From assembly GCA_021234155.1 (NCBI GenBank), contig JAJEKV010000041.1:612835-676834 (forward strand): a stretch of 64,000 nucleotides of DNA, read 5' to 3'. Shown piece after piece: positions 1-11,879 of this stretch. Below the pieces are notes generated by a model. It did not search any database. It was given only the letters and a program-made list of their open reading frames with translations, and was not told where the DNA came from. Origin of the DNA: Isoetes taiwanensis (taxonomy: Eukaryota > Streptophyta > Lycopodiopsida > Isoetales > Isoetaceae). Positions within the stretch are counted from its first letter, which is position 1. Each line of letters opens with the position of its first letter. A program made the translations under genes and the position numbers.

Positions 1-232
1 ACTATTAAACAAACCTTGTAGCGAGGACCACGCTGGTTGAACCTCTAGACAATCAAAGAGACAATGCTCAAGAGTCTCGACATCTGAAAGGCAGAGCAAA
101 CATACTGCAGATATGCGAGGATCATAGCGATGTCGGAAGGCATTAACACGCAAGCACCTATGGATAACCTGCCACCATAGTATTGAGACTTTAGGGTGGA
201 GCAACCTATCCCAAAGCCATCGCCATGTACGA
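1..232 (-). pseudogene. LINE (non-LTR retrotransposon) C-terminal zinc-binding fragment
   Basis: Read on the minus strand, the left edge is open through a reverse-transcriptase zinc-binding (zf-RVT) region: a W-rich start, an L-R-V-N-A-F segment, then the Cys/His cluster CLLCLSDVETLEHCLFDC and a W. This cluster follows the reverse transcriptase in plant L1-type LINE ORF2 proteins. The frame has no start codon and runs off the window, so only part is visible. The upstream end stops near position 232, where the similarity is lost. It is an element remnant, not a host gene. The family call rests on the spacing of the Cys/His residues and the hydrophobic pattern. Confidence 0.65.
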
Positions 233-1059
233 CACAAAGTGGGTTGTGGAACCTGTAGGTGCCACCCATCTGACAACTCGCCATTGTGGCTTTGTTAGAT
301 TACCTTGTACGTTGATATTCCTTAATATGACCATCGTGGCTTTGGCAAATGCCCTTGTATTTGCTAAGCATGGCGTATATTTTTCATCAAAGTATTTTGT
401 ACTTCAATACTCATTTTAACCATTGTAGATTTATCAAATTTCCCTGTATTTGGCAACCATGACGTATATTTTTTTAACAGTATACATTTGAGACCTTGTA
501 TTTATACTCCCATGTATACAAATTCGATTTGTACATAAACCTGAGGACGACTGCAGTATTTCACCATTTGAATATTTGGCTTTCATAGTACATTTAGGCT
601 TTCAGTATTTTGAGATTAGGATTTCCAAACCAATGGCCCAGATTACTTGATTTCCAGCATATGCTAGGTTATTCTCATGAACAATGGTAGACAAAGTACA
701 TCTTCAAAGTATGGCAAAGCATACAGTGGAGTATTTCGGCCAGAAAGTAGTTTTTTTTTGTCCAAATGCTTCCACATTGAGTAGGCATCACAACCACCTC
801 TTTGCTTCTTGCAATCGGTATCCGCAAAAGGCTTCAAAGTCTTATTACAGGTGGCCTTAACCAAGCATCCTTGGAGGTATGGTTGCCTAAGACATCACAA
901 ACATGAGGTATTTTAATGTTGATTTCGATGCTAGTTGTGGAAGATTGCAATGATCAAAGTCTACAACAATGATTAGGCCGAGATAGGTTCTTAGGAAACT
1001 AGATTGCTCAGATATATGGTAAATCTGGAGCTCTGCAGGATGCCCATGCTCGATTGGGG
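233..1059. other. intergenic sequence, no gene seen
   Basis: AT-rich DNA with loosely repeated phrases around 'ccttgtatttg' and 'gacgtatatttttt' (about 285-480), which suggests an old degenerate repeat. Short open frames here have no recognisable motif. Confidence 0.4.
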
Positions 1060-1104
1060 GAATTTTATTTGGAGGGTTTTTTTGTGGATGGCTTAGAGGG
1101 TTTT
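1060..1104 (+). repeat. left arm of a putative imperfect terminal inverted repeat
   Basis: This T/G-rich stretch (begins gaattttattt, ends agagggtttt) matches the reverse complement of 13437-13480 at roughly four bases in five by eye, with one or two small gaps. The two arms enclose the Mutator-like transposase and the ParB/methyltransferase gene. I could not find matching 8-11 bp target duplications outside the arms, and low complexity could inflate the match. Confidence 0.4.
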
Positions 1105-1356
1105 ACAAGAGAATATTCCTTAGAATATTTTGTTATGGCATGTTGTACTAGTTGCCATTTTTTTGGTAACATGTATCAGAATGAACATATACCAGAATGA
1201 ATTTTTGTACGAGTCAACGTATAGGTAAATCAAAATGGACTGAATAATATATGTATTGCATACATTCACTAATATATACAGTGCAGGTTACCAGCCACAC
1301 TATTAACTATTAGAATTTGATATGAAAAAGTGCGTACAAAAAACTGTCGTTCTTCC

Positions 1357-4300
1357 TCAAGGAAGGAGCCTATGTAGAACATCCTCTGTCAATACAGGCT
1401 GAATGATGTCCAAAAAAAACCTAGGGTCATGGTTGAGGACTTTTGCAAATACGTACATCAGATGTTTGCATGGAATATATACCCTTTTCAGCTCTCTGAC
1501 CATGAAATCTGGGCATGTGCATGTGGGATGCTTGCAGACCCTTACTGTATAAGTTTCATCTGGTCGACGCACCTGGTACTCAACATCCGTGTGGTGGATA
1601 TTGACCTTTATAGACTCAATATCACACTCTAGTTGTAAAGCTTGATTAAGCCTTGTTTCAGCTTCTACACAAAGCTTCCCTCGTCTGTTCATGCGCTTCC
1701 CAAAACGTTCCATGAAGTGGGAAGAGCTGTTAACAGTAGGAGAATTCACACTAGTCACATTGGGAATTGAGCTCCTTGGATTAATCCCTCTAATAGAAAA
1801 GTTTCCTTTCTCCAATGTTTCCAACTCTGCACTAGTGATATTCACACCCTTTGCCACAGGCCAATCTGCTGGACGAGTAGGTGTGGCTATGACGCCCACA
1901 ACTGGATAGTAGGTATGCTGCACATTTTGAGGGCAAAACCAAAACCTTTGTGTGACCTCTCTACCATTTGCTTTCCTTTGCCCAGTGAAGCATGGTGCAA
2001 TAGTGGATTCTGTACGTACCCTATTAATTTCAGAATTGCATCTTCGACCATTGGACTTGATTCTACCTTGACATCTTTTTTTTACTACCAGGCTCTGTTC
2101 TTCTGATAGCCCAATCCTCTGGCGGCATATCATACTCCTGTACAAGATATGTAGCATCATCAAAAATTATATTCCATTTTGCTGAAGCATCTACCCTAAC
2201 TCTAGAGCGAGTATGGGCCCTCTTGTCGGGACGATGACTACCAGAACCTACTCTGGTCCTTTTTAGAATAGTCTGATTATTTCCTCCTGAACCGGCATGA
2301 AGTATTCCACTATGTAAAACTGTCGAGTTCACTGCGCTGACACAAGCAGACGGGGTAACATTACTAGTCATTGAAGTGCCCATTCTGCGCATCAAAGTAT
2401 CCATACCTGGACCTATTCCAACAAAATTATGTTCTCCATGGGCTTTGCACTTTGCACTTTGCAGCACAGCTTCTGTCAGATCGTACAAGCATGCATCGTA
2501 CAAGGATAATTTATTCACATACCCTCTTGATGCCAACCAACTAGCATGCATAGATTTAGATAGATTGGTGTTAGGGATTTGAGCTGCAGTTGCTAGATTC
2601 ACTCCATCCTCCATAAAGTTGCCCCATCTGCTCACTTTTTGATGCCACCATGCTAGCCATGAGCCTAAGGAACTTATGTCTGAAGGGCTAGTTTTTCCAG
2701 GCCACCAATTGACAATATTCTGAAAAGCAACTTCAGCATCTTCCGCAGTGGGTGCGGATCTCCAGGCCCTGCACAAATTCAGATGCTCTTGTCTATGTTC
2801 TTGTGATATGTACTTATTTGTGTGTCTTTGAAGACACTGTTCCCAATGGAATTTACAACCACGTTCCTTTCCTTCCATGGGCTGGCCATCATTGAATACA
2901 GCTCGAATGGCATTCCAATTAGCTTGAGCTTCGTCTGCCATGAATCCTTTGAACTGAGCGGGTGTTGAGTTCTTTAGTACCATGACTTTGTTTAGCTTAT
3001 TCCAGAACTTTATCTGAGCTTCCGTGTCCTCCGTTTTCATATCACATGTTGCTATTGTAAGAAGACAACGCATACTGAACATTTCCAAAGATTGCTTTAA
3101 TATTTTAAAATGGCCATTGAAAAGTAGAAAGAAAACAAATATACCTAGGGTCGTACACATGGCATGCTAAAGTAGTACACCCAACAGTGCATTTTACGTG
3201 GTCAAAATGGACCCAAGAGTCTTCTAAATCTCCTCCTGGACGCATTCTGTTGACGAGCTCCACTCCAGAACCGGCTCCTGTTGTGGACATTTTGAAGACA
3301 TAACACCGACCATTGTCCTCGTCATGAAGTTGGTATGAAAACTTGGAACCATGAAAAAATTGATATTTGCAGTGCTGTTTTAAGTATATGATCTTTCCAA
3401 CTTCATCTTTTTGGTGGACTTTAGTTTCAAGACTCTTATTTATCCACTAGCGTATCCTACAAACAAAACCGAAATTTAGAAAAGAAGCATAATGAAATAG
3501 TTACAATTGAAAGGTAACCAGGTGAGAAAAAGAATACCTTCTTTTATTGCAAAGAGGTTGAAGTTGCTTCAACAGATTGTCTATTCTATCTCTCCCCCAC
3601 AACTGTATGTCATCACAGTCAGTAGTTGTCAACAAGTTGTTGATAGTGATCTCCATGGCTACCTCCATCTGTATCTGTTTTGCCCCCTTTTTGCTTCCTA
3701 TTGAAGCATTAAGTCTACTATTCACCATTTGGTGTAGCAAACTTAATTCTTCACGAGTTGGAGGAGTCCTGATAGGATGGTTATGTGTACCAGCATGAAG
3801 GGCTAATCTTGTATGTGTGGCTTCGTCTGGTATAACATAATATATCACACAACTGCATAGTGCCAGGCATGTTGGCTGCTCCTCACAGTATTCACAAGCA
3901 AGCACTCCATGTGATCGTGATATGGGGCCAAGTGCAGGTTGTTGCTTCATAGTTCCTTTCCACTGGACATCATTTGGTAGACTTCTAGAAAGAAAATAGT
4001 CACATGTCGGATTCATGCACCTTAAATGACCACAACACTATGCCATCGAATGAGTGACTTGTCTTCTCGGGTTTGGTCCATAGATGTGGATCGAGCTTTC
4101 TTTCCATGCCTGCCATAGAACTCAATTCATTTGGAGGCAACTCGAATACTACATTGCCATTGTAATGGGAGGGTAGACATCTTACTGATGTTGCTGCAGA
4201 AACAGATGAACACAATCTTTTCAATTTGCTAGATCCAAAACTATTAACTACTGTCTGAAACGTGGATACAATGTTTACATTGCTCTCAAGAATATGTTGG

Positions 4301-4644
4301 GTCGGACTATCAACAATTATAGGTGCATGAGGAGTGCTGACCTCAGTGGGAACAGGAGTGCCTTCGACTGTTACAAAGTTCCTATTACATGATAGGGCCA
4401 CATACACACTATCACCCTCTTGACTCAAAACTTCATCAAGAAGGACCGTCCTGCCTCTCCCACTCGTGGATTGCACAACACACAATTTTTCACTACGAAA
4501 TTGAAAACTATCACACAGCCATTTCCTCGACAGTTGACATTCTCCATTCTCGAAAGTGCATACCATTCTCAATCGTTTACCTGGTGATGTGACTATCACG
4601 TCATTTGCAGTGAAAGCAAGAATCTCACAATCGTTTGCAGCCAT
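1357..4644 (-). CDS. Mutator-like (MULE) transposase with C-terminal SWIM zinc finger, probably decayed
   Basis: Several minus-strand exons read as one transposase. The N-terminal part (4644-4000) begins MAANDCEIL and is unrecognised. The next part (4016-3501) has a Cys-rich block and an HNHPI motif like the FLYWCH/WRKY-GCM1 fold of MULE transposases. The catalytic part (about 3450-2075) contains a TLACHVYDP segment, a GFMADEAQANWNAI motif holding the likely second acidic residue, and the C-x2-H-x3-C motif CKFHWEQC. A good intron lies near 3078-3146, with donor AG/GTATAT and acceptor TTCAG. The last part (2163-1357) carries a SWIM finger, CTCPDF followed by CKHL. Two joins fail: near 4000-4016 the frame shifts, and near 2078-2090 it shifts at an 8-base homopolymer. 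The gene may be a pseudogene, or the homopolymer may be miscounted. It is divergent from the methyltransferase gene. Confidence 0.7.
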
Positions 4645-5019
4645 TGCTTGAGGAAAAAATTCTCGTGCTACACAGACAACACACCCTCTGCGAGACTAGA
4701 ATGCTAATACAAGAAAATCCGTTAACACATTAAATCCCTTAGCACATTAAATTTGGGCCACGAATAATCATAATTAGCGAAATGCACTACTACAATTTCG
4801 TAAGATAATTAAATTTGTACCTTTCTTGCCCGTTTAAATTTTATCACATTAATTATATACGTTATAGAATTGTCCGTTTATTTGCAAAAACGAGAAAATT
4901 GTGCTTCCTTTAAAATTGTTCTATCATTTTAAAAAAGTCCACTTTCATTTAAAAAATCTAAGTTCATTTGGAAAAAAATTTGGAAAAAAAAAGTTGAAGA
5001 TCCTTTCAAAATAAAACGA
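4645..5019. promoter_or_regulatory. AT-rich gap upstream of the MULE transposase
   Basis: About 375 bp of very AT-rich sequence between the transposase start and the repeat array that leads towards the methyltransferase gene. Its position makes it the natural place for a transposase promoter, possibly shared with the divergent side. I see no single convincing TATA box and no coding frame, so the regulatory role is inferred from position only. Confidence 0.25.
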
Positions 5020-5745
5020 TCAGGTGGAAAACGCGGATCCTTTTGGACGTAGTGCGGCGGCGCTCCTCATTGTTTCTGTGCAAGCCAAACTGACTGTGGG
5101 CCTCCCTCCACAACGCAACTGGTAAATAATCTTTTTCTGTGCTTCTTCTTTTGATTTGAAAAACGCCTGTGATTCTGTTCAGGTGGAAAACGCATGTGCC
5201 TTCCAGATCGAGTGCGGCGGCGCTCCTCCATGTTTCTGTGCTAGCCAATCTGAGTGTGGGGCTCCCGGCACAGCGCTATTACAGATCTCGCAAGTGGTAA
5301 ATACTCTTCTTATGATTTTTCTGTACTTCTTCTTTTGATTTGAAAAAAATCTCTGCGCCTTCCAGACGAAAAGCGTCTTGGCTCCTCCATGTTTTTGTGC
5401 AATCCAGACTGAATGCGGGGCTCCATTCGAATATGGTAATAGATCTGTCTTAAGCTTTTTTTCTGAACTACGTTTGCAAGATCTGTCTTTCTGAACTACG
5501 TTTGCAAGATCTGTTTCTGGAATGGGGCCTTCCAGACCGAGTGCGGCGGCGCTGCTCCAACTATTTGTGCAATCCAGTTCAAAATATATCTCCTTCAAAA
5601 TATATAGGCGGGAAAACGCCTGTGCCTTTTGGACCTAGTGCGGCGGCGCTCCTCCATGTTTCTTTGCAGGACAAGCGATCTGTGGGGGCTCCAAACATAG
5701 CGGTATTACAGATTTTGCAACAGGTAAATACTCTGGAATTTGTGT
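5020..5745 (+). repeat. five degenerate copies of an exon-like repeat
   Basis: About five diverged copies begin near 5020, 5180, 5341, 5506 and 5606. Each has a core like 'gtgcggcggcgctcctcc', then 'tgtgggggctcc', and several end in 'caggtaaata' or 'gtggtaaata', which resembles a splice donor. Read in frame, copies 2 and 3 give a Cys-rich peptide with ECGGAPPCFC followed by ECGAP. The core is related to the 205-bp units at 6649-7122 (shared TTTGGACC ... GGGGGCTCC ... CGGTA). This suggests duplicated exon-plus-intron units on the plus strand, upstream of the methyltransferase gene. No protein family is recognised. Confidence 0.5.
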
Positions 5746-5819
5746 GTGGACGTGTAGAGATCTTATAGTATAGGATGAATACTTTGCCTGTTTCTTTGGA
5801 ATTCGTCTAATTGCAGGCT

Positions 5820-6618
5820 TTGTGCTGTGGTGAGTAACCAATATCGTAGTTTTCTTGGAAAGTGCCTCAAAGATAAACTTCTGCAGCATTTAACTCAGAA
5901 GATAAATACCTGGATAACTTCTGCAAGGAATAGTCGAAGTTCTTGTATTCAGTTTGAAGAGCAAACCTTAAACAAGATTGCAGCAGTTTCTGCATCTACA
6001 GCACTAAGAGGATCATCCAAAAGGTATACGTCATCATTGCTAGTTGAACACGTTGCTTCTGCGCACCATTTAAATTCAATCCTCCCTGTCCAATTTCAGT
6101 GAGGTCCCCATGTGAAAAGCTACTCAAGTCGTCCTTTAATGCACATGCTGCAATTGTCATCTCATATCGCAGCTTCTGCATAGGCAGACCAAATAAGATG
6201 TTGTCTCTCATTGTCCCACTTTGTACCCATGTTGTTTGGCCAACATAGGCTATTGATCCCTTCAAACTTAACTGGTAATTAGGATGTTTTAATGAAAATA
6301 TGACTTAAACATGGGAAAATGAATAGACTTTCTAGAACCAACAGGCCCACACACTGCAACAAGTTCTCCTTCACTCACCAGTAGGTTGATGTTCGTCAAG
6401 GTAGGAATATCTACATTAGCATCCCAACTGAAGGCTCCATTTTCTATAGCAATTGCAAAATGATATGTTTGCTTGTTTATATTTCTATTCGTACTAGGAT
6501 TTGATTCTTCTTCAATCAGGAAATCATTTATCCGTCTTAATGCTACTTTTGCTTGTATTAAGGTAGCATTATCTTGTATGTAGCAAACAATCATAGTATA
6601 TGCTTTGGCCTCCATCAT
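5820..6618 (-). pseudogene. ABCC-type (MRP) ABC transporter fragment, first nucleotide-binding domain
   Basis: The minus strand encodes a recognisable ABCC first nucleotide-binding domain in pieces. From 6618 there is the linker after membrane domain 1, then IENGAFSWD and a Walker A with a key change (CGPVGSRKS; the family has GSGKS). After an intron-like gap come a Q-loop region ([20 protein letters not shown]), a weakened signature ([10 protein letters not shown] instead of LSGGQKQR) and, shifted by one frame near 6010-6030, Walker B and D-loop ([13 protein letters not shown]). A last piece near 5889-5820 has the H-loop TTILVTHH. The damaged Walker A, the frameshift and the loss of all membrane segments make this a non-functional captured or leftover fragment. 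It sits between two arrays of exon-like repeats. Confidence 0.85.
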
Positions 6619-6648
6619 CTTGCCTCATTTATTGCCTCATTAATTTTT

Positions 6649-7122
6649 CATTGTCTAACCTGTTTTGGCACTTTAAATATTGCAGGAATCAGCTCGGTTT
6701 GGACCATCTGGTTATTTGTTCTAGCATAGTTATGGGGGGCTCCAGACACACCGGTAAACATAGTCTTTATTTGAAATGTCCTGTTGGTAGTTTTCTTCGA
6801 AGCAGATATACCTTGATTATTTTGCTTGTTGAGAAACCTCCTTATGTATTTGTCATTGTCTAGCTTGTTTTGGCACTTTAAATATTGCAGGAATCAGCTC
6901 GGTTTGGACCATCTGGTTATTTGTTCTAGCATAGTTGTGGGGGGCTCCAGACACACCGGTAAACATAGTCTTTATTTGAAATGTCCTATTGGTAGTTTTC
7001 TTCGAAGCAGACATACCTTGATTATTTTGTTTGTTGAGAAACCTGCTTATGTATTTTTCATTGTCTAGCCTGTTTTGGCACTTTAAATATTGCAGGAATC
7101 AGCTCGGTTTGGACCATCGGTT
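6649..7122 (+). repeat. 205-bp tandem repeat with splice-like borders, about 2.3 copies
   Basis: Copies start at 6649, 6854 and 7059, an exact 205-bp period with few mismatches. Each contains 'aatattgcag', a core of about 68 bp, and 'accggtaaac', so an exon-sized block is bordered by an acceptor-like and a donor-like site. The third copy breaks off near 7122, just before the solo LTR. The core resembles the older copies at 5020-5745. The orientation of the splice-like sites matches the methyltransferase gene downstream. Confidence 0.75.
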
Positions 7123-7155
7123 ATGGTTTACACTAGAAACAAAACTCCCATCCCA

Positions 7156-9670
7156 TGTGATGGGCCTGGCCAGTTAACCTCTCGGTAACTGGAGATCCCA
7201 TCGATCTCTACCGTTGGATCTATTTACTCTTGGAACTCAGAAAATTGATACACGCATACTTAGGTAAAGAATTTAATCTTTATACATGCTCAAAGGTCCC
7301 AAAAGTTATACTTGCCATTGCTCAGCAAAAACTCCACACCACAACCAAAGTTTTAAAATAATTATAGCTTCAAGCCCATATATAATATTAATAGTATTAA
7401 TAGTCAAGTTTATTGAATAACAATCCACACTCTTCTACTCTCGCCTTTCTGAAGCTTGGCTACTCTCCGGAGCATCTCGCACTTCTGCTTACACCATTAA
7501 CCACGGGGTTAGTCACACGGACTAAGTGGGGATCGGGGAATCTAGGACATGTCTAGCATTAATAATCACAAAGCGTTAACTTAGAACAATAACGTAGCCT
7601 TACCGTAACCTCCGCCCGCAACCCAAGTAATTAATCCAACAAGCATAACCACAATGCATAATTATACCAAGCATAGCCATTGCAACTTGATTCCAACATT
7701 AAAACCACATACACAATAACCAAGCAACCATAGCATCAACATTGCAACCAATATTCCTCTGGGTCTGAGCAAGGTCAACTTCTACCGATCGGGCCGCTGA
7801 CATAGAGGCGGGGGTAACCACGCGTGTGTACACACCCATCCACGCCAAGGCGTCCGGCATTGAAGGACCACTTACTGTGCATGACGTTGTACCATACGGT
7901 ACCAATGCCCGATGTTCAAATATTACCATTTGCATAGCACTGTGCAAAACCGTGAGTCTAGACCATCGCACCTAGACTCCGGCCCCAGAGGTCTATATCA
8001 AAGAATTACATCATAGATAATTACATAATTCCCATCATTATAACCCATGCCTTAACAAGCTTACATCAAGTTAATTCCATACACACTCTATGTAACAAGC
8101 AAAAGTTCAACCACGATTCAATAATTATGATAGCCTCAATAATGCAATATGCAACTATCACCATCAAATAAAAGACAATTATCTACCCCTTTCCAAGATT
8201 CACTAACAACAAGATTAATATCCATATTTAAGGCTTAAATGATGTTTAAACTATAGCATTCAATTATTATTATGCTTCCGTTATAAACTTCCTCCATACG
8301 AAACACTTATGTCTTGTGTTTTTATTTTCTCTCTTACTTTAACTAATTCCAAAGGCTTTTTAAATTATAACTAGCTAGCTTATTAGATTGCTCATGTAGT
8401 TATGACTATTAGCATAAACCCGCCTTAACAAGGACCTCCAGCTTAAATAAATTCCGAACCTATCCCTTGCTCCAACTAACCCTTACTATTGTAATTTAAC
8501 TTATAACCTTAGCTTTAATTTCTTAACCTTACTAACTATTGCCTTACTAACTAAAAACTAATTGTTAACATTTTCGTTAATTCTAACCTAACCCTAACTA
8601 CGTTAACAGGCACGAACTCGGCTGCAGCTACCGGATCTGGCCTCCAGGCCATCGAATCCACAAGAAGAGCCCCTTAACCCTTCCGATTTTGCTGCCAAAG
8701 GGGTTTCTTAGCCATTTCGGTCAGATTCGGGCCCTAATCCGGCAGTTCTGAATCAATTTTTGGGCACCAAGATCCGGATTTTTATAGCCAGATTCAACTC
8801 CAATCAACCTAATTCTGTATTATCTCTCCATTTCGGCCTCCCTAAGACCCAAATCAATCCATTTTAGAGTGATTCACATGCTTTTACAGCATGCCAAATC
8901 GGCAAGCTCATGTCGTTCTTCCAGCATCATGCAAGAAAGATACTGCTGTCTTTGCCAGTTCTGGCCTCATTACTTTAATTCTAATCATTTCACATAACTT
9001 TTCATGATTTTCTGATCATTACAGTTCGTCAGGTTCATGCTATCCAAACGGAAGCATGCAAGAGAAACTTTTTCAATCTTAACTGATTTCTGCCATACTT
9101 TTGTCTTAATCCATCCCTCAGGTTCTAATCTGAGCTATTCCAATCACTTCTGGCCTGGTTTAATGATCCGCTCCCTAGAAATCATTAGATCTGTGATACT
9201 TTTGCGAGCTTTCAATACTTTATGCAAGCTTTCAGTATGCAATCATAAAATATTTCTTTATACAATCATGCAAGCTTATTCACGTTCACGCACTTAAAAA
9301 TTAAACTCCAAATCCATGCTAAGTTCCAAACAATTCTACTACATCACACAATTTTGCTATGCTAGAAAAACCTCAGGTGTAAGGCTTGATCCCCACCTGG
9401 AATCCCGCTTTTGCTTTTTCAAGGCCCAACACGCCCCCCGAGCTTCAAGACGCAATTCGCCTCCTTCAAAGAATCCCTCTGCAATCTATCTCCTTCCAAA
9501 TGCTTTTCCACTGTGCTTTTTTTTTTATTTTTAGCCACTAGTATTCCGTCTGTATAACCTCTACATATACGACGTATTACTTTGCATGCGTGATATTTTA
9601 ATTATTATCCCCTTTGCATCTTTTAATAAAATAATTCCACAATGTACCTCAATATCCTAGGTCCGTTACA
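7156..9670. mobile_element. solo LTR with 5-bp target site duplication (tccca)
   Basis: The element begins TGTGATGGGCCTGG and ends with the near-inverted CCTAGGTCCGTTACA, so it has TG...CA ends extended into an imperfect inverted repeat. It is flanked by tccca at 7151-7155 and 9671-9675. Its 2515 bp hold no pol or gag frame that I can recognise, which fits a long solo LTR left by recombination between two LTRs. A non-coding LTR element with very short internal sequence is possible but less likely. It interrupts the stretch between the exon-like repeats and the methyltransferase gene, so it may have split that gene's 5' region. Confidence 0.75.
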
Positions 9671-9795
9671 TCCCATTTGTCCCTCTTGCTTACACACCCC
9701 CAAAGAGAAGGCGGCAGAAGCACTCAGGTTCACGAGAGGTATCAATAGGTGACACAAAAAGTATAAACCCTGGAAAAGCATTCACCGATTTAGCA

Positions 9796-11825
9796 ATGAC
9801 AAAAGATACAGAAAGTCCAATGGTAGAGAAAGGCCTAGTAAATGATGTCCAGGATATGACTGCCACTGATCCAGAATTTGCCCAGGTATGTCGCTGTTTA
9901 ATTACATCATTTTCCTTCTCTGCTTGCGAAATATGTAACCATGAAATTTGTGTAGGTTTTTGCTCACGAGATGGTGGCTGACATAATGAGTAAATGTCGC
10001 ATCGAGAGAGGATCAGAACCTCCCAAGATACCTCTTTGCCGTATCTTGCGGAATGAGGCCGTACGTGCTGTGTCAAGATGTGATACTAAGATGAGGGATA
10101 TACTTCGTAATGATGGTTATTTACCTGAGAAAGGAAAATTTGCGTTATCCATGAAATCCATTAAGGGATGTGATGTTCCAGTTACTGACTCTATTCGCTC
10201 TAAATGGGATGATTACTGGAATGAGGTCAACGACGACTTCGAGAAGGAACTTGAAGATTCCGAGGAATGGAAGGACTTATCAGGCAAGATGTTTCTTTGT
10301 TGGGATGGTAATCATAGAACAGCAGGTTGGATGGAGGAGATACGCTACAACCATCAATTCTGTTATGAGAAGAGTAGGCACATTCGTGTTGAAGTGTCTT
10401 TCATTGATGTGGAGAAGTGCCATGTTCAACAACTCATATCGGCCCTCAATAGAGTTAATGAGTAAGTGGATTGAATATTCTGGATCCGTTACACTATTCA
10501 ATTATGTTGATTATTTTTATGTTGCCTTCAGGTTGAATGAGGATGGTGTTGTGCATAACACAATGAAGGATACAATATATAGTGTCCACAAAATTGCTAC
10601 AGCAAATCCAGAGCAATATTTTTCCAAATTGGATCCTCAATACCTAGCTACATTGAAGATAAAAGATAATGCCTCTTCAAGCACTGATACAGAACAATGG
10701 TATCAACTACCACGTTTGGCTTACTGCAAGACACTCCATATCTGTTTAGTAACCCTTTTGAATTTAGTGTCCTTAATTGTGTGCTCACACCACCTCCTTG
10801 ATTTAAATAGAGGCAAATGGATAAAGAGATAGCGGTTGAATTGGCAGCAGCAAAAGATGGTGATGACAAAGATGCCTTACGTACAGCAGCAACAAAAAGG
10901 GTTCAAGATAAATGGGTACAAAAAATGGGAAAGATGCTTGCCATTGTCAATCCTGCATTGGGGACAAGTTGGTTAGATGCTGTTACTAGGGCTGATTTTG
11001 ACTCCAAAACTTCTAGATTGTCAATTGAAAAGCTCCTCGAGATGGTGAAGGCTAAGGTACCCAATGACGTAAGAGATCGTTGGGTGCATTGGATGTCATC
11101 TGGGTCTGCGATCCATAGTACGTACAGGATTCCTAAGGGTGATAAAAGCTTCAAAGATTGGATAAAAAAAGAAGTTTGGTTGGAGCATTTGGTGGAGAAG
11201 TCTAGTGAAGTATTCAGTGAGACTGCTGCAACATATCAATTACAGATTCAAGTACCACATGGTGGTGACTTAGAAAGTTGGTTCCGAGCCTTCAAATTAA
11301 AGAATAGAGCCACTATGTTCAAGCCATATCACAAACACATGTCTGCAACTGTGGCTATGGCGTCTTCTTATGAGATTGATAGAAGTTCAAGAAGAGTAGC
11401 CTACAGGTATAAGTAATAGAGTTTCTGCATTTTTTTTTTGTGTGAATACATTTAAACGTTTTGTGCAATTTTGCAGATATTACAAACACCTTCTCAGTGA
11501 GAAACTTTTAGCAAACCTCGCTAAACCTAATTGGAATGTTGGAAGTCCACAGATGAAAATTGCATGTACTCAAAAAAGGGGAACTTGGATAAGCAAGGTG
11601 GTCTAAGTGATTATGAAATTCAAAATTGTCCCTGGTGGATCGATTTTGCTATTGGAGAATATCCATTAAGTGAAGAGGAGGAGTATAAGGCAAATGTGAA
11701 AGTTCCGGCTCTTAAAAGAAAAGTGGATTCACCTGGAATGACAAAAACAAGTTTGGATGATCCACTTGATAAAGGAGATCTAAAAAGAAAGAGAAGAAAG
11801 CAAGAGAAGTCACAAAAAATTTCTG
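9796..11825 (+). CDS. ParB-like domain region of a ParB/DNA-methyltransferase gene
   Basis: The 5' half of a split gene. Well-formed introns join in frame: 9896-9955 (CCAG/gtatg...tgtag), 10462-10531 (ATGA/gtaag...ttcag), 10700-10812 and 11407-11476. The second exon (9956-10461) contains WDGNHRTAGW, like the GxHR motif of ParB/Srx-type domains, after a KGCDVPVTD stretch. Later exons are rich in charged residues and have no clear domain. In the fifth exon (from 11477) the frame from the splice site and the frame of the long open part do not agree, so there is a frameshift near 11520-11580. The start used here is the first Met of the open frame. True 5' exons may lie before the solo LTR. ParB-like domains fused to methyltransferases are known from bacteria and phages. 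The plant gene is unfamiliar to me. Confidence 0.6.
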
Positions 11826-11879
11826 GTAAATAATTATCATTATTTCTTTGCATTCATGACCTATTGATTTTTTTTACAG

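Noticed and set aside
5179-5598. 139-residue minus-strand frame with repeated GGAPPH segments
   Set aside because: It is the antisense reading of the exon-like repeats; splice-like sites point to the plus strand.
7699-7971. 90-residue minus-strand frame inside the solo LTR
   Set aside because: No motif, and it lies in a clear LTR; treated as chance.
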